A stretch of DNA of 64,000 nucleotides. Origin: Streptomyces sp. WAC 01529. GTDB taxonomy: Bacteria > Actinomycetota > Actinomycetes > Streptomycetales > Streptomycetaceae. The notes beneath the pieces are model-generated. The model had not been told where the DNA came from and did not search any database. It saw only the letters and a list, made by a program, of their open reading frames with translations. The position numbers and the translations under genes are program-made. Numbering within the stretch: the first letter of the stretch is position 1; each line of letters opens with the position of its first letter. The stretch spans positions 7,715,001-7,779,000 of the forward strand of contig NZ_CP029617.1 of the NCBI RefSeq assembly GCF_003945545.1, written 5' to 3'. Of the stretch, positions 1 through 8,098 are shown piece by piece.

Positions 1-1
1 G

Positions 2-28
2 AACGGCAGAAACGGCAGGAACGGCAGG
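2..28 (+). repeat. 9-bp tandem repeat coding Asn-Gly-Arg (three copies)
   Basis: Three consecutive copies of AACGGCAGR are read as Asn-Gly-Arg three times in the n-region of the lipoprotein signal peptide. The array may extend left of the window. The copy number of such a repeat can change without shifting the frame. Confidence 0.6.
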
Positions 29-1099
29 ACAGTACGCAACAGGCCCATCAGGAAAGGCCGTTCGCGGAGGGCACGTGCCGCCGCGGCGGTCTCCTGCGTC
101 TCCCTCGCGCTCGCCGCGTGCGGAAGCACGAAGGACACCGCCTCGCCCGGTGGCGAAGGCGGCGGCGAGGGCAGGGTCGGGGTGATCCTGCCCCTGCTGA
201 CCTCCCCGTTCTGGCAGTCGTACAACGACTACGTGCCGAAGATGGCGAAGTCCGAGGACGTCGACGCGATGAAGACCGTCAACTCCAACAGCGACCCCTC
301 GCAGCAGATCACCGACATCAACAACCAGCTCAACCAGGGCGTGAGGGGCCTCGTCGTGGCGCCCCTCGACAGTGCCGCCATCTCCGCCGGGCTCGACCAG
401 GCCGAGCGCAAGGGCGTGCCCGTGGTCGCCGTCGACGTCGCGCCCGAGAAGGGCAGGGTGGCGATGGTGGTGCGGGCCGACAACACCGCGTACGGCGAGA
501 AGGCCTGCGACTACCTCGGCGAGCGGGTCAGGACCGGCAAGGTCGTGCAGATCATGGGCGACCTGGCCTCCGTCAACGGCCGCGAGCGCTCCAAGGCCTT
601 CCGCGACTGCGTGCGGGAGAAGCACCCGAAGCTGAAGGTCCTGGAGATCCCCGCCAAGTGGGAGTCCGACACCGCCGCCGCCAAGCTCGACACGCTGCTC
701 AGCTCCCACCCCGACATCAAGGGCATCTATCTACAGGCGGGCGGCGTCTATCTCGCGCCGACCCTCCAGACCCTCAAATCCAAGGGGATGCTGAAGAAGG
801 CGGGGGAGAAGGGGCACATCACCGTCGTCTCGAACGACGGCATCCCGCAGGAGTTCGACGCCATCCGCGAGGGCCGGATCGACGCGACCGTCTCGCAGCC
901 CGCCGACGCCTACGCCAAGTACGGCATGCACTACATCAAGGCCGCGATGAACGGGAAGAAGTTCAAGCCGGGCCCGACCGACCACGGCTCCGAGATCGTG
1001 AGGCTGCCCAGCGGCAACCTGGAGGACCAGCTGCCCGCGCCCCTGGTCACGAAGGAGAACGTCGGCGACGCCGAGCTGTGGGGCAACACGGTCGGATGA
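2..1099 (+). CDS. Sugar ABC transporter substrate-binding lipoprotein (5' end outside window)
   Basis: This is a periplasmic-binding-protein-like lipoprotein that would deliver a sugar, probably L-fucose judging from its operon, to the importer encoded next. The frame is open to the left edge and holds no ATG, GTG or TTG before the lipobox, so the start is outside the window. A signal peptide ends in the lipobox LAAC, with the Cys codon at 119-121. It follows an Arg-rich n-region that begins with three Asn-Gly-Arg repeats encoded by a 9-bp repeat at about 2-28. The mature part has the type-1 sugar-binding fold: an LTSPFWQSY start, SNSDPSQQITDINNQL, a GLVVAPLDSAAI strand and a VVSNDGIPQEFDAI segment. 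The stop codon overlaps the ATG of the ATPase gene (ATGA). Family assignment is firm. The substrate is inferred from context. Confidence 0.9.
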   Translation, partial: NGRNGRNGRTVRNRPIRKGRSRRARAAAAVSCVSLALAACGSTKDTASPGGEGGGEGRVGVILPLLTSPFWQSYNDYVPKMAKSEDVDAMKTVNSNSDPSQQITDINNQLNQGVRGLVVAPLDSAAISAGLDQAERKGVPVVAVDVAPEKGRVAMVVRADNTAYGEKACDYLGERVRTGKVVQIMGDLASVNGRERSKAFRDCVREKHPKLKVLEIPAKWESDTAAAKLDTLLSSHPDIKGIYLQAGGVYLAPTLQTLKSKGMLKKAGEKGHITVVSNDGIPQEFDAIREGRIDATVSQPADAYAKYGMHYIKAAMNGKKFKPGPTDHGSEIVRLPSGNLEDQLPAPLVTKENVGDAELWGNTVG

Positions 1100-2715
1100 G
1101 TACGCCGATGACCAAGCCCCCCGCCGGTGGGCGGGCCGCGCTCCCGCTCGTCGAGGCCTCGGGCATAGCCAAGCGGTACGGGCCCACCGTCGCGCTGCGG
1201 GACGGCCGTCTGACCGTCCTGCCCGGTGAGTCCCACGCCCTCGTCGGCCGCAACGGCGCGGGCAAGTCCACCCTCGTCACCGTCCTCACCGGCCTCCAGG
1301 CGCCGGACGCGGGCACCGTCCTCTTCGACGGCGAGCCCGCGCCCCCGCTCACCGACCGCGACGCCTGGCGCCGGAAGGTGGCCTGCGTCTACCAGAAGCC
1401 CACGGCCATACCGGAGTTGACCGTCGCCGAGAACCTCTTCGTCAACCGGCAGCCCACGGGCCGCGGCGGCTTCATCAGCTGGCGCAAGCTGCGCGCCGAC
1501 GCCGCCGACGTGCTCGACACCTGGGACGTACACGTCGACCCCGACGCCCGCACCGCCGACCTGCTCGTCGAGGACCGCCAAATGGTGGAGATCGCTCGGG
1601 CGTTGAGCTTCGGCGCCCGCTTCATCGTCCTCGACGAACCGACCGCGCAGCTCGACAACCGCGAGATCGAACGCCTCTTCACCCGCATGCGCGCGCTCCA
1701 GGAGTCCGGCGTCACCTTCCTGTTCATCTCGCACCACCTCCAGGAGGTGTACGAGGTGTGCCAGACCGTCACCGTGCTCCGCGACGCCCGCTGGATCACC
1801 AGCGCACCCGTCACCGAACTGCCGCGCGCCGCACTGGTCGAGGCCATGGCGGGCGAGGTCATCGCCGAGCAGACCGAGGCCGAGCAGGCCGTCACCCGTA
1901 CCCAGGTCCCCGCCGACGCGCCGGTCGTGCTGGAAGCGCGCGGCCTCACCAGTACCTCGTACGCCGACATCGACCTGACCGTCCGCGAGGGCGAGGTCGT
2001 CGGCCTCGCGGGATCCAGCGGCAGCGGCAAGGTCAACCTCGCGGAGAGCTTCGCGGGACTGCACACACCGACGGCGGGAACCGCCCGCGTGGACGGTGGC
2101 CCCCTGCCGTTCGGCGACGTCCGGGCCGCCCTGCGCGCCGGGGTCGGCTGCGTCCCCCGCGACCGGCACGGCCAGGGCCTCGTCCCCGCCATGTCCCTCG
2201 GCGACAACGCCACGATGAGCGTCCTCGACAGGCTCGGCCGACACGGCTTCATCGGCACCGACACCAGGCGCCGCTTCGCCGCCGACCTCATCGACCGCCT
2301 CGACATCCACGCCGACGGCCCCGACCAGCCCGTCTCCGACCTCTCCGGCGGAAACGCCCAGAAGGTCGTTATGGCCCGCGCCCTCGCCTCGGACCCGCGC
2401 CTGCTCGTCCTGATCAACCCCACCGCGGGCGTCGACGTGAAGTCCAAGGAGTCCCTGCTGGCCCACGTCGACCGCGCCCGTGAGGCCGGCACGGCGGTCC
2501 TCATGGTCTCCGACGAACTGGACGACCTGCGCCGCTGCGACCGCGTCCTGGTCCTCTTCCACGGCCGCGTGGTCGCGGAACACGAGGCGGGCTGGCCCGA
2601 CCGCACCCTGATCGCCTCAATCGAAGGCGTAGGCCGGAGGGGCCCCGCAAGGGACGCGAGGAACCGCGCGCCCAGCCACACCACACCCGCACCAGAAGGA
2701 GACAACCGTGGCTGA
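1096..2715 (+). CDS. Sugar ABC transporter, double ATPase subunit (RbsA/XylG type)
   Basis: This 539-aa ATPase has two fused nucleotide-binding domains, as in RbsA and MglA, and would power uptake of the sugar bound by the preceding lipoprotein. Domain 1 has a good Walker A (GRNGAGKST) and Walker B (FIVLDEPTAQLD). Domain 2 (from about residue 285) is degenerate: its Walker A ends GSGKV instead of GK[ST], and its Walker B reads LINPTAGVD, so the usual Asp-Glu pair is lost. One-sided degeneration is known in this family. The ATG overlaps the stop of the upstream gene, and the 3' end overlaps the GTG of the permease gene. The last 30 or so codons carry a run resembling a Streptomyces intergenic repeat (2650-2692), which gives a basic, Pro-rich tail. 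Confidence 0.92.
   Translation: MSTPMTKPPAGGRAALPLVEASGIAKRYGPTVALRDGRLTVLPGESHALVGRNGAGKSTLVTVLTGLQAPDAGTVLFDGEPAPPLTDRDAWRRKVACVYQKPTAIPELTVAENLFVNRQPTGRGGFISWRKLRADAADVLDTWDVHVDPDARTADLLVEDRQMVEIARALSFGARFIVLDEPTAQLDNREIERLFTRMRALQESGVTFLFISHHLQEVYEVCQTVTVLRDARWITSAPVTELPRAALVEAMAGEVIAEQTEAEQAVTRTQVPADAPVVLEARGLTSTSYADIDLTVREGEVVGLAGSSGSGKVNLAESFAGLHTPTAGTARVDGGPLPFGDVRAALRAGVGCVPRDRHGQGLVPAMSLGDNATMSVLDRLGRHGFIGTDTRRRFAADLIDRLDIHADGPDQPVSDLSGGNAQKVVMARALASDPRLLVLINPTAGVDVKSKESLLAHVDRAREAGTAVLMVSDELDDLRRCDRVLVLFHGRVVAEHEAGWPDRTLIASIEGVGRRGPARDARNRAPSHTTPAPEGDNRG
2650..2692 (+). repeat. REP-like half element inside the ATPase 3' end
   Basis: These 43 bases match, at about five of every six positions by eye, the right arm of the inverted repeat at 41460-41502. 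That arm is a sequence I recognise as abundant between Streptomyces genes. Here it is read in frame as the C-terminal tail of the ATPase, just ahead of the permease ribosome-binding site. Only one arm is present, so no long hairpin forms. Confidence 0.5.
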
Positions 2716-3751
2716 CCTCAGGACCCAGTCGGCCGAGGAGACAGCCCCCCTCTCGCGGAGGGAACCCACCGAGAGCCGCGCAGCGACCCGCATCGCCCTG
2801 CGCCGCGCACGCGAACTCGCCCTGGTCCCCGCCCTCCTCCTGCTCACGCTGCTCGGCGCACTGCTCAACGACTCCTTCCTCACCCAGCGCAACCTCATCT
2901 CCGTCCTCGGCGCCTCCGCCGGCCTCGCCATGGTCGTCCTCGCCGAATCGCTCGTCCTGATCACCGGCAAGTTCGACCTCTCCCTGGAGTCGGTCGTCGG
3001 CATCGCGCCCGCCATCGGCGCGCTCCTCGTACTGCCCGCCGCCGAGTCGGGGTTCGGCACGGACATGCCCGCCGCGCTCGGGCTGCTCGCGATCCTGCTC
3101 GTGGGCGCGGCGATCGGCGCGTTCAACGGCGTACTCGTGGTGAAGCTCAAGCTCAACGCGTTCATCGTGACGCTCGCCATGCTGATCGTGCTGCGCGGCC
3201 TGCTCGTCGGCGCCACCGAGGGCAAGACGCTCTTCGGCATGCCCGAGGCCTTCTACACCCTCGCCACCTCCACCTTCCTGACCATCCCCCTGTCGGTGTG
3301 GCTCGCGGCGGGCGCCTTCGGGGTCACGGGATTCGTCCTCAAGTACCACCGGGTGGGGCGCGCGCTCTACGCGATCGGCGGCAACCCGGACGCGGCCCGC
3401 GCCGCCGGTATCCGCGTCGAGCGCGTCATGCTCGGCGTCTTCGTCGTCGCCGGGGTCCTCGCCGCGGTCGGCGGGCTCATGCAGACCGGATACGTCGGCG
3501 CCATCAACGCCAACCAGGGTCAGAACATGATCTTCACGGTGTTCGCCGCGGCCGTCATCGGAGGCATCAGCCTCGACGGCGGCAAGGGCACCATGTTCGG
3601 CGCCCTCACCGGCGTACTGCTGCTCGGCGTCGTGCAGAACCTGCTCACCCTCGCCCAGGTGCCGTCCTTCTGGATCCAGGCCATCTACGGCGGAATCATC
3701 CTGGTCGCCCTGATGATCGCGCGCGTCACGACCGGCCGCGCCCAGGACTGA
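2708..3751 (+). CDS. Sugar ABC transporter permease (RbsC type)
   Basis: This 347-aa integral membrane protein forms the channel of the importer with the ATPase and lipoprotein before it. It has about ten hydrophobic segments after a 35-residue cytoplasmic start. It carries family signatures such as ESLVLITGKFDLSLESVVG near the start and AAVIGGISLDGGKGTMFGALTG near the end, the EAA-like loop of the branched-chain/ribose permease family. The GTG start overlaps the ATPase 3' end by 8 bases and is preceded by AGAAGGAGA, a strong ribosome-binding site. A gap of about 50 bases separates it from the dehydratase gene. Family is firm. Specificity for L-fucose is inferred. Confidence 0.93.
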   Translation: MADLRTQSAEETAPLSRREPTESRAATRIALRRARELALVPALLLLTLLGALLNDSFLTQRNLISVLGASAGLAMVVLAESLVLITGKFDLSLESVVGIAPAIGALLVLPAAESGFGTDMPAALGLLAILLVGAAIGAFNGVLVVKLKLNAFIVTLAMLIVLRGLLVGATEGKTLFGMPEAFYTLATSTFLTIPLSVWLAAGAFGVTGFVLKYHRVGRALYAIGGNPDAARAAGIRVERVMLGVFVVAGVLAAVGGLMQTGYVGAINANQGQNMIFTVFAAAVIGGISLDGGKGTMFGALTGVLLLGVVQNLLTLAQVPSFWIQAIYGGIILVALMIARVTTGRAQD

Positions 3752-3800
3752 CCCCGTACCGGTCCGCCGCTTCCCGCCCACCCGTCCGGAAAGGCCTCCC

Positions 3801-5171
3801 GTGTCCCCGACTCCCGCCCGCATCACCGCGGTCGACACCTACGACATACGGTTCCCGACCTCCCGGGAACTGGACGGGTCCGACGCGATGAACCCCGACC
3901 CCGACTACTCCGCCGCCTACGTGGTGCTGCGCACCGACGCGGGCGACGGCATCGAGGGGCACGGCTTCACCTTCACCATCGGCCGCGGCAACGACGTGCA
4001 GGTCGCCGCGATCCGCTCACTGCGCCACCACGTGATCGGCCGCGACCTCGACCGGCTCTGCGCCGACCCCGGCACCGTCAACCGCGACCTGATCGGCGAC
4101 AGCCAGCTGCGCTGGCTCGGACCGGAGAAGGGCGTGATGCACATGGCGATCGGCGCGGTCGTCAACGCCGTCTGGGACCTCGCCGCCAAGCGCGCGCGCA
4201 AGCCGCTGTGGCAGCTCCTCGCCGACGCCACACCCCAATGGCTCGTCTCCCAGGTCGACTTCCGCTACATCGCCGACGCCCTCGACCCCGAGGAGGCCCT
4301 CGCCCTGCTGCGGGCCGGGCGCGAGGGCGCGGCCGCGCGCGAGGCCGCCCTCCGTGAGCGCGGCTTCCCCGGCTACACCACCTCGCCCGGCTGGCTCGGC
4401 TACAGCGACGAGAAGCTGACCCGCCTCGCCCGCCAGGCCGTCACCGACGGCTTCACCCAGATCAAACTGAAGGTCGGCGCGGACCTCGCCGACGACGTCC
4501 GCCGCTGCCGCACCGCCCGCGACGCGATCGGCCCCGGCATCCGCATGGCGATCGACGCCAACCAGCGCTGGAACGTCGACGAGGCGGTGGAGTGGACACG
4601 CGCCCTCGCCGAGTTCGACCCCTACTGGGTGGAGGAGCCCACCAGCCCCGACGACGTCCTCGGCCACGCCGTGATCCGCGAGGCCGTCACCCCGGTCAAG
4701 GTCGCCACCGGCGAGCACGTCCAGAACCGCGTCGTCTTCAAGCAGCTCCTCCAGGCGGGCGCCATCGACATCGTCCAGATCGACGCGGCGCGCGTCGGCG
4801 GCGTCAACGAGAACCTCGCGATCCTCCTCCTCGCCGCCAAGTTCGGCGTCCCCGTCTGCCCGCACGCGGGCGGCGTCGGCCTGTGCGAGCTGGTCCAGCA
4901 CCTGTCGATGTTCGACTACGTGGCGCTCTCGGGCACCACCGAGAACCGCGTCATCGAGTACGTCGACCACCTCCACGAGCACTTCACCGACCCGGTGGTG
5001 ATGCGAGGGGGCCACTACACCGCACCGACCGCGCCGGGTTTCTCGGCGACGATGCGGGCCGAGTCCGTCGCCGAGTTCACCTATCCGGGCGGCACGTTCT
5101 GGGCCGCCGACCTCGCGTCGGACCACCTCGCGCCGGGCACCCTCGCATCGGACAAGGGAGCAGCCGCATGA
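3801..5171 (+). CDS. L-fuconate dehydratase (enolase superfamily)
   Basis: This 456-aa enzyme would dehydrate L-fuconate to 2-keto-3-deoxy-L-fuconate. The N-terminal capping domain has the fuconate-dehydratase start, including FPTSRELDGSDAMNPDPDYS and GHGFTFTIGRGND. The barrel shows the catalytic KLK motif (IKLKVGADL), metal ligands in AIDANQRWN, WVEEPTSPDD and ATGEHVQNR, and a CPHAGGVGLCELVQH segment. Length and motifs match bacterial FucD and the human ENOSF1 group, so the assignment is more specific than 'mandelate racemase-like'. The start is GTG at 3801, behind GGAAAGG. Its stop overlaps the ATG of the next gene. It anchors the interpretation of the whole operon. Confidence 0.93.
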   Translation: MSPTPARITAVDTYDIRFPTSRELDGSDAMNPDPDYSAAYVVLRTDAGDGIEGHGFTFTIGRGNDVQVAAIRSLRHHVIGRDLDRLCADPGTVNRDLIGDSQLRWLGPEKGVMHMAIGAVVNAVWDLAAKRARKPLWQLLADATPQWLVSQVDFRYIADALDPEEALALLRAGREGAAAREAALRERGFPGYTTSPGWLGYSDEKLTRLARQAVTDGFTQIKLKVGADLADDVRRCRTARDAIGPGIRMAIDANQRWNVDEAVEWTRALAEFDPYWVEEPTSPDDVLGHAVIREAVTPVKVATGEHVQNRVVFKQLLQAGAIDIVQIDAARVGGVNENLAILLLAAKFGVPVCPHAGGVGLCELVQHLSMFDYVALSGTTENRVIEYVDHLHEHFTDPVVMRGGHYTAPTAPGFSATMRAESVAEFTYPGGTFWAADLASDHLAPGTLASDKGAAA

Positions 5172-5923
5172 CCGACTTCCAGGGGCTCAAGGCGCTGGTC
5201 ACCGGCGGGGCGTCCGGTATCGGCCGCGCCACCGCCGACCTCCTCGCCGCGCGCGGCGCCGACGTCGCCGTCCTCGACCTCGACCCGTCCGGCGTGCGCG
5301 AGCCGCTGCGCGCGTACGCCGCCGACCTCGCCGACGACACCTCCGTGCGGGAAGCGGTCGCCTCGGCCACGGCCGACCTCGGAGGGCTCGACATCCTCGT
5401 CAACAACGCGGGCATCGGCGCCCAGGGCACCGTCGAGGACAACGACGACGCCCAGTGGCACACCGTCCTGGACGTCAACGTCCTCGGCGTCGTCCGCACC
5501 ACCCGCGCCGCCCTGCCCCACCTGCGCGCCTCGGCGAAGGCTGCGATCGTCAACACCTGCTCCATCGCCGCGACCGCGGGCCTGCCGCAGCGCGCCCTGT
5601 ACTCGGCGTCGAAGGGCGCGGTCCTCTCCCTCACCCTCGCCATGGCCGCCGACCACGTACGCGAAGGGATACGGGTCAACTGCGTCAACCCCGGCACCGT
5701 CGACACCCCATGGGTCGGCCGCCTCCTGGACGCCGCCCCCGACCCGGCGGCCGAGCGGGCGGCGCTCCGGGCCCGCCAGCCCACCGGCCGCCTCGTCGAG
5801 GCCGCCGAAGTCGCGGGCGCCATCGCCTACTTGGCGAGCCCCCTCTCCGGCGCCACCACCGGCACCGCGCTCGCCGTCGACGGCGGCATGCAGGGCCTGC
5901 GCCTGCGGCCGGTGACCCGGTGA
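5168..5923 (+). CDS. SDR-family dehydrogenase, probable 2-keto-3-deoxy-L-fuconate dehydrogenase
   Basis: This 251-aa classical short-chain dehydrogenase has the cofactor motif TGGASGIG near residue 12, the NNAGIG motif, and the Ser-Tyr-x3-Lys set (NTCSIAATAG, ALYSASKGA). An acidic residue at the end of beta-2 (VLDLD) suggests NAD+ preference. Placed directly after L-fuconate dehydratase with a 4-base overlap, it most likely oxidises 2-keto-3-deoxy-L-fuconate to the 2,4-diketo acid. The hydrolase that would then give pyruvate and L-lactate is not in this window. Fold is firm. The exact substrate is inferred from the operon. Confidence 0.88.
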   Translation: MTDFQGLKALVTGGASGIGRATADLLAARGADVAVLDLDPSGVREPLRAYAADLADDTSVREAVASATADLGGLDILVNNAGIGAQGTVEDNDDAQWHTVLDVNVLGVVRTTRAALPHLRASAKAAIVNTCSIAATAGLPQRALYSASKGAVLSLTLAMAADHVREGIRVNCVNPGTVDTPWVGRLLDAAPDPAAERAALRARQPTGRLVEAAEVAGAIAYLASPLSGATTGTALAVDGGMQGLRLRPVTR

Positions 5924-6927
5924 ACGCCCTGGCGCGGCGCCCGCTCGGACGCGGCGGCGTCGAGGTGACCGAACTGTCCTTCGGCGCCGCCGGCATCGGC
6001 AACCTCTACGCGCCGATCACCGACGAACAGGCCGCCGCCGCCCTCGACGACGCCTGGGAGGCGGGCATCCGCTACTTCGACACCGCCCCGCACTACGGCC
6101 TCGGCCTCTCCGAGCGCCGACTGGGCGAGGCGCTGCGGACCCGGAAGCGCTCCTCGTACGTCATCTCCACGAAGGTCGGGCGGCTCCTCGAACCGGTCGC
6201 CGAGGCGCACGGCGACGACCTCGCCGACGGCGGCTTCGCGGTGCCCGCGACACACCGGCGGGTCTGGGACTTCAGCGCGGACGGCGTGCGCCGCTCGATC
6301 GAGTCCAGCCTCAGGCGCCTCGGCACGGACCGCGTCGACGCCGTCTTCCTGCACGACCCCGACGACCACGGTGAAGAGGCCTTCCGCGAGGGCTATCCGG
6401 CCCTGGAGAAGCTGCGCTCCGAAGGCGTCGTCGGCGCGATAGGCGCGGGCATGAACCAGGCGGAGATGCTGACCCGCTTCGTGCGCGACACGGATGTCGA
6501 CGCCGTGCTCTGCGCGGGCCGCTACACCCTCCTCGACCACCGGGCCCTCGCCGAACTGCTCCCCGCCGCTCACGAGCGGGGCACGTCGGTCGTCATCGGC
6601 GGCGTCTTCAACTCCGGGCTCCTCGCCGACCCGAAGCCCGGCGCGCGGTTCGACTACACCGAGGCGCCGCCCGAACTCCTCGCCCGCGCCCGCGCCTTGC
6701 GCTCCCTCGCCGAACGGCACGGCACCACGCTGCGGGCCGCCGCGCTCGCCTTCCCCTTCGGCCACCCTGCCGTCGCCAGCGTGCTCGTCGGATTCCGGTC
6801 ACCGGACCAAGTCGCCGACGCGGCAGCGCAGTTCACCGCCGATGTGCCCGCCGACTTCTGGCGGGAGGCACGCGAGGCGGGGCTGCTCGCGGCCGACGCA
6901 CCCGTCCCGGGAGAGGACCGCACATGA
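5920..6927 (+). CDS. Aldo/keto reductase, probable L-fucose (D-threo-aldose) 1-dehydrogenase
   Basis: This 335-aa AKR begins with GTG overlapping the SDR stop. It has the catalytic Asp and Tyr in FDTAPHYGLGLSERRLGEAL, the Lys in YVISTKVGRLLEP, and the His in VFLHDPDDHG. The sequence resembles the D-threo-aldose/L-fucose dehydrogenases (a CELR-type branch) rather than generic AKRs. It would oxidise L-fucose to L-fucono-lactone, the first chemical step. It sits in one coupled set with the mutarotase and lactonase genes that act around it. Confidence is high for the family and good for the substrate. Confidence 0.88.
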   Translation: MNALARRPLGRGGVEVTELSFGAAGIGNLYAPITDEQAAAALDDAWEAGIRYFDTAPHYGLGLSERRLGEALRTRKRSSYVISTKVGRLLEPVAEAHGDDLADGGFAVPATHRRVWDFSADGVRRSIESSLRRLGTDRVDAVFLHDPDDHGEEAFREGYPALEKLRSEGVVGAIGAGMNQAEMLTRFVRDTDVDAVLCAGRYTLLDHRALAELLPAAHERGTSVVIGGVFNSGLLADPKPGARFDYTEAPPELLARARALRSLAERHGTTLRAAALAFPFGHPAVASVLVGFRSPDQVADAAAQFTADVPADFWREAREAGLLAADAPVPGEDRT

Positions 6928-7238
6928 GGATCGCCCTGCACACCAAGGTCCGCGCCGACCGCGTCGAGGAGTACGCCGCCGCCCACCGCGAGGTCCCCGC
7001 CGAACTCACCGCCGCGATCCGCGCGGCGGGCGCCACCTCGTGGACCATCTGGCGCAGCCGCACCGACCTCTTCCACGTCGTGGAGTGCGAGGACTACGCG
7101 CGCATGCTCGCCGCCCTGGAGAAGCTGCCGGTGAACATCGCCTGGCAGGCCCGCATGGCCGAACTCCTCGACGTCGTCCACGACTACTCCGCCGAAGGCG
7201 CCGGGGCGGGGCTGCCCGTCGTATGGGAGCTGCCGTGA
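6924..7238 (+). CDS. L-rhamnose/L-fucose mutarotase-like protein
   Basis: This 104-aa protein belongs to the RhaM (DUF718) ferredoxin-like family. The His residue in MRIALHTKV, the TSWTIWRSRTDLFHVVE core and the W-containing C-terminus are typical. It would speed interconversion of the alpha and beta anomers of L-fucose so that the dehydrogenase gets its preferred form. The ATG overlaps the AKR stop (ATGA), and its own stop overlaps the GTG of the lactonase gene, so translation is coupled on both sides. Rhamnose as substrate cannot be excluded from sequence, but the operon favours fucose. Confidence 0.85.
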   Translation: MRIALHTKVRADRVEEYAAAHREVPAELTAAIRAAGATSWTIWRSRTDLFHVVECEDYARMLAALEKLPVNIAWQARMAELLDVVHDYSAEGAGAGLPVVWELP

Positions 7239-8098
7239 GCGGCCCCCGCCCGGCCGTGCCTCCGGTCGACGCCCACCACCACGTGTGGGACCTCGCCGTC
7301 CGCGACCAGGAGTGGATCACCGGTGACGCCCTCGCGCCGATCCGCAGGAACTTCTCCCTGGCCGACCTCGCGCCCCAGGCCCGCGCGGCGGGCATCGGCG
7401 CCACGGTCCTCGTCCAGACGGTGACGGTCCCGCGGGAGACCCCGGAGCTGCTCGCCCTCGCGGCCGACAGCGACCTCGTCGCGGGAGTCGTCGGCTGGAC
7501 CGACCTGACCCGCCCGGACGTGGCCGACACCCTCGCCGCCCTCCGCGAACTCCCCGGCGGCCGACACCTGGTGGGCATCCGCCACCAGGTGCAGGGCGAG
7601 GCCGACCCCGGGTGGCTGCTGCGCCCCGACGTCCGCAGCGGACTGGCCGCCGTCGCGGACGCCGGACTCGTCTACGACCTCGTCGTGCGGCCCTCCCAGC
7701 TCCCCGCCTGCGCCGAAGCGGCAGCCCGCGTCCCCGAACTCACCTTCGTACTCGACCACCTGGGCAAGCCACCCATCTCCCAGAAGATCCTCGAACCCTG
7801 GGCCTCGGCGGTCCGCGCGCTCGCCGCCCGCCCCAACACCGTGTGCAAACTGTCCGGCATGGTCACCGAAGCCGACCACAGGACGTGGACGGTGGACGAT
7901 CTGCGGCCCTACGCGGACACCGTCCTGAACGCCTTCGGGCCCGAGCGGCTGATGTTCGGCTCCGACTGGCCCGTCTGCACCCTCGCGGCGACGTACGGTG
8001 AAGTCCTGGACGCGGCGCGGCTGTTGACGTACGAACTGGACACCCGCGAGCGCCAAGAGGTCTTCGGTGGCACGGCGCGCCGCGTCTACGGCCTCTGA
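7235..8098 (+). CDS. Amidohydrolase-family L-fucono-lactonase
   Basis: This 287-aa amidohydrolase has the metal-binding start DAHHHVWDL, the strand motif FVLDHLGKP, and the late Asp motif MFGSDWPVC. This is the pattern of the COG3618 lactonases that hydrolyse L-fucono-1,5-lactone and L-rhamnono-lactone. It would convert the dehydrogenase product to L-fuconate, the substrate of the dehydratase. The GTG start overlaps the mutarotase stop. The last 13 bases overlap the 3' end of the oppositely transcribed gene, so transcription converges here with no room for a separate terminator. Confidence 0.88.
   Translation: MSGPRPAVPPVDAHHHVWDLAVRDQEWITGDALAPIRRNFSLADLAPQARAAGIGATVLVQTVTVPRETPELLALAADSDLVAGVVGWTDLTRPDVADTLAALRELPGGRHLVGIRHQVQGEADPGWLLRPDVRSGLAAVADAGLVYDLVVRPSQLPACAEAAARVPELTFVLDHLGKPPISQKILEPWASAVRALAARPNTVCKLSGMVTEADHRTWTVDDLRPYADTVLNAFGPERLMFGSDWPVCTLAATYGEVLDAARLLTYELDTRERQEVFGGTARRVYGL

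Noticed and set aside
118..2715. An 865-residue reading frame that runs through the lipoprotein gene and continues into the ATPase
   Set aside because: The first 320 residues are Arg/Gly-rich nonsense in a shifted frame of the lipoprotein gene. The true genes are 2-1099 and 1096-2715.
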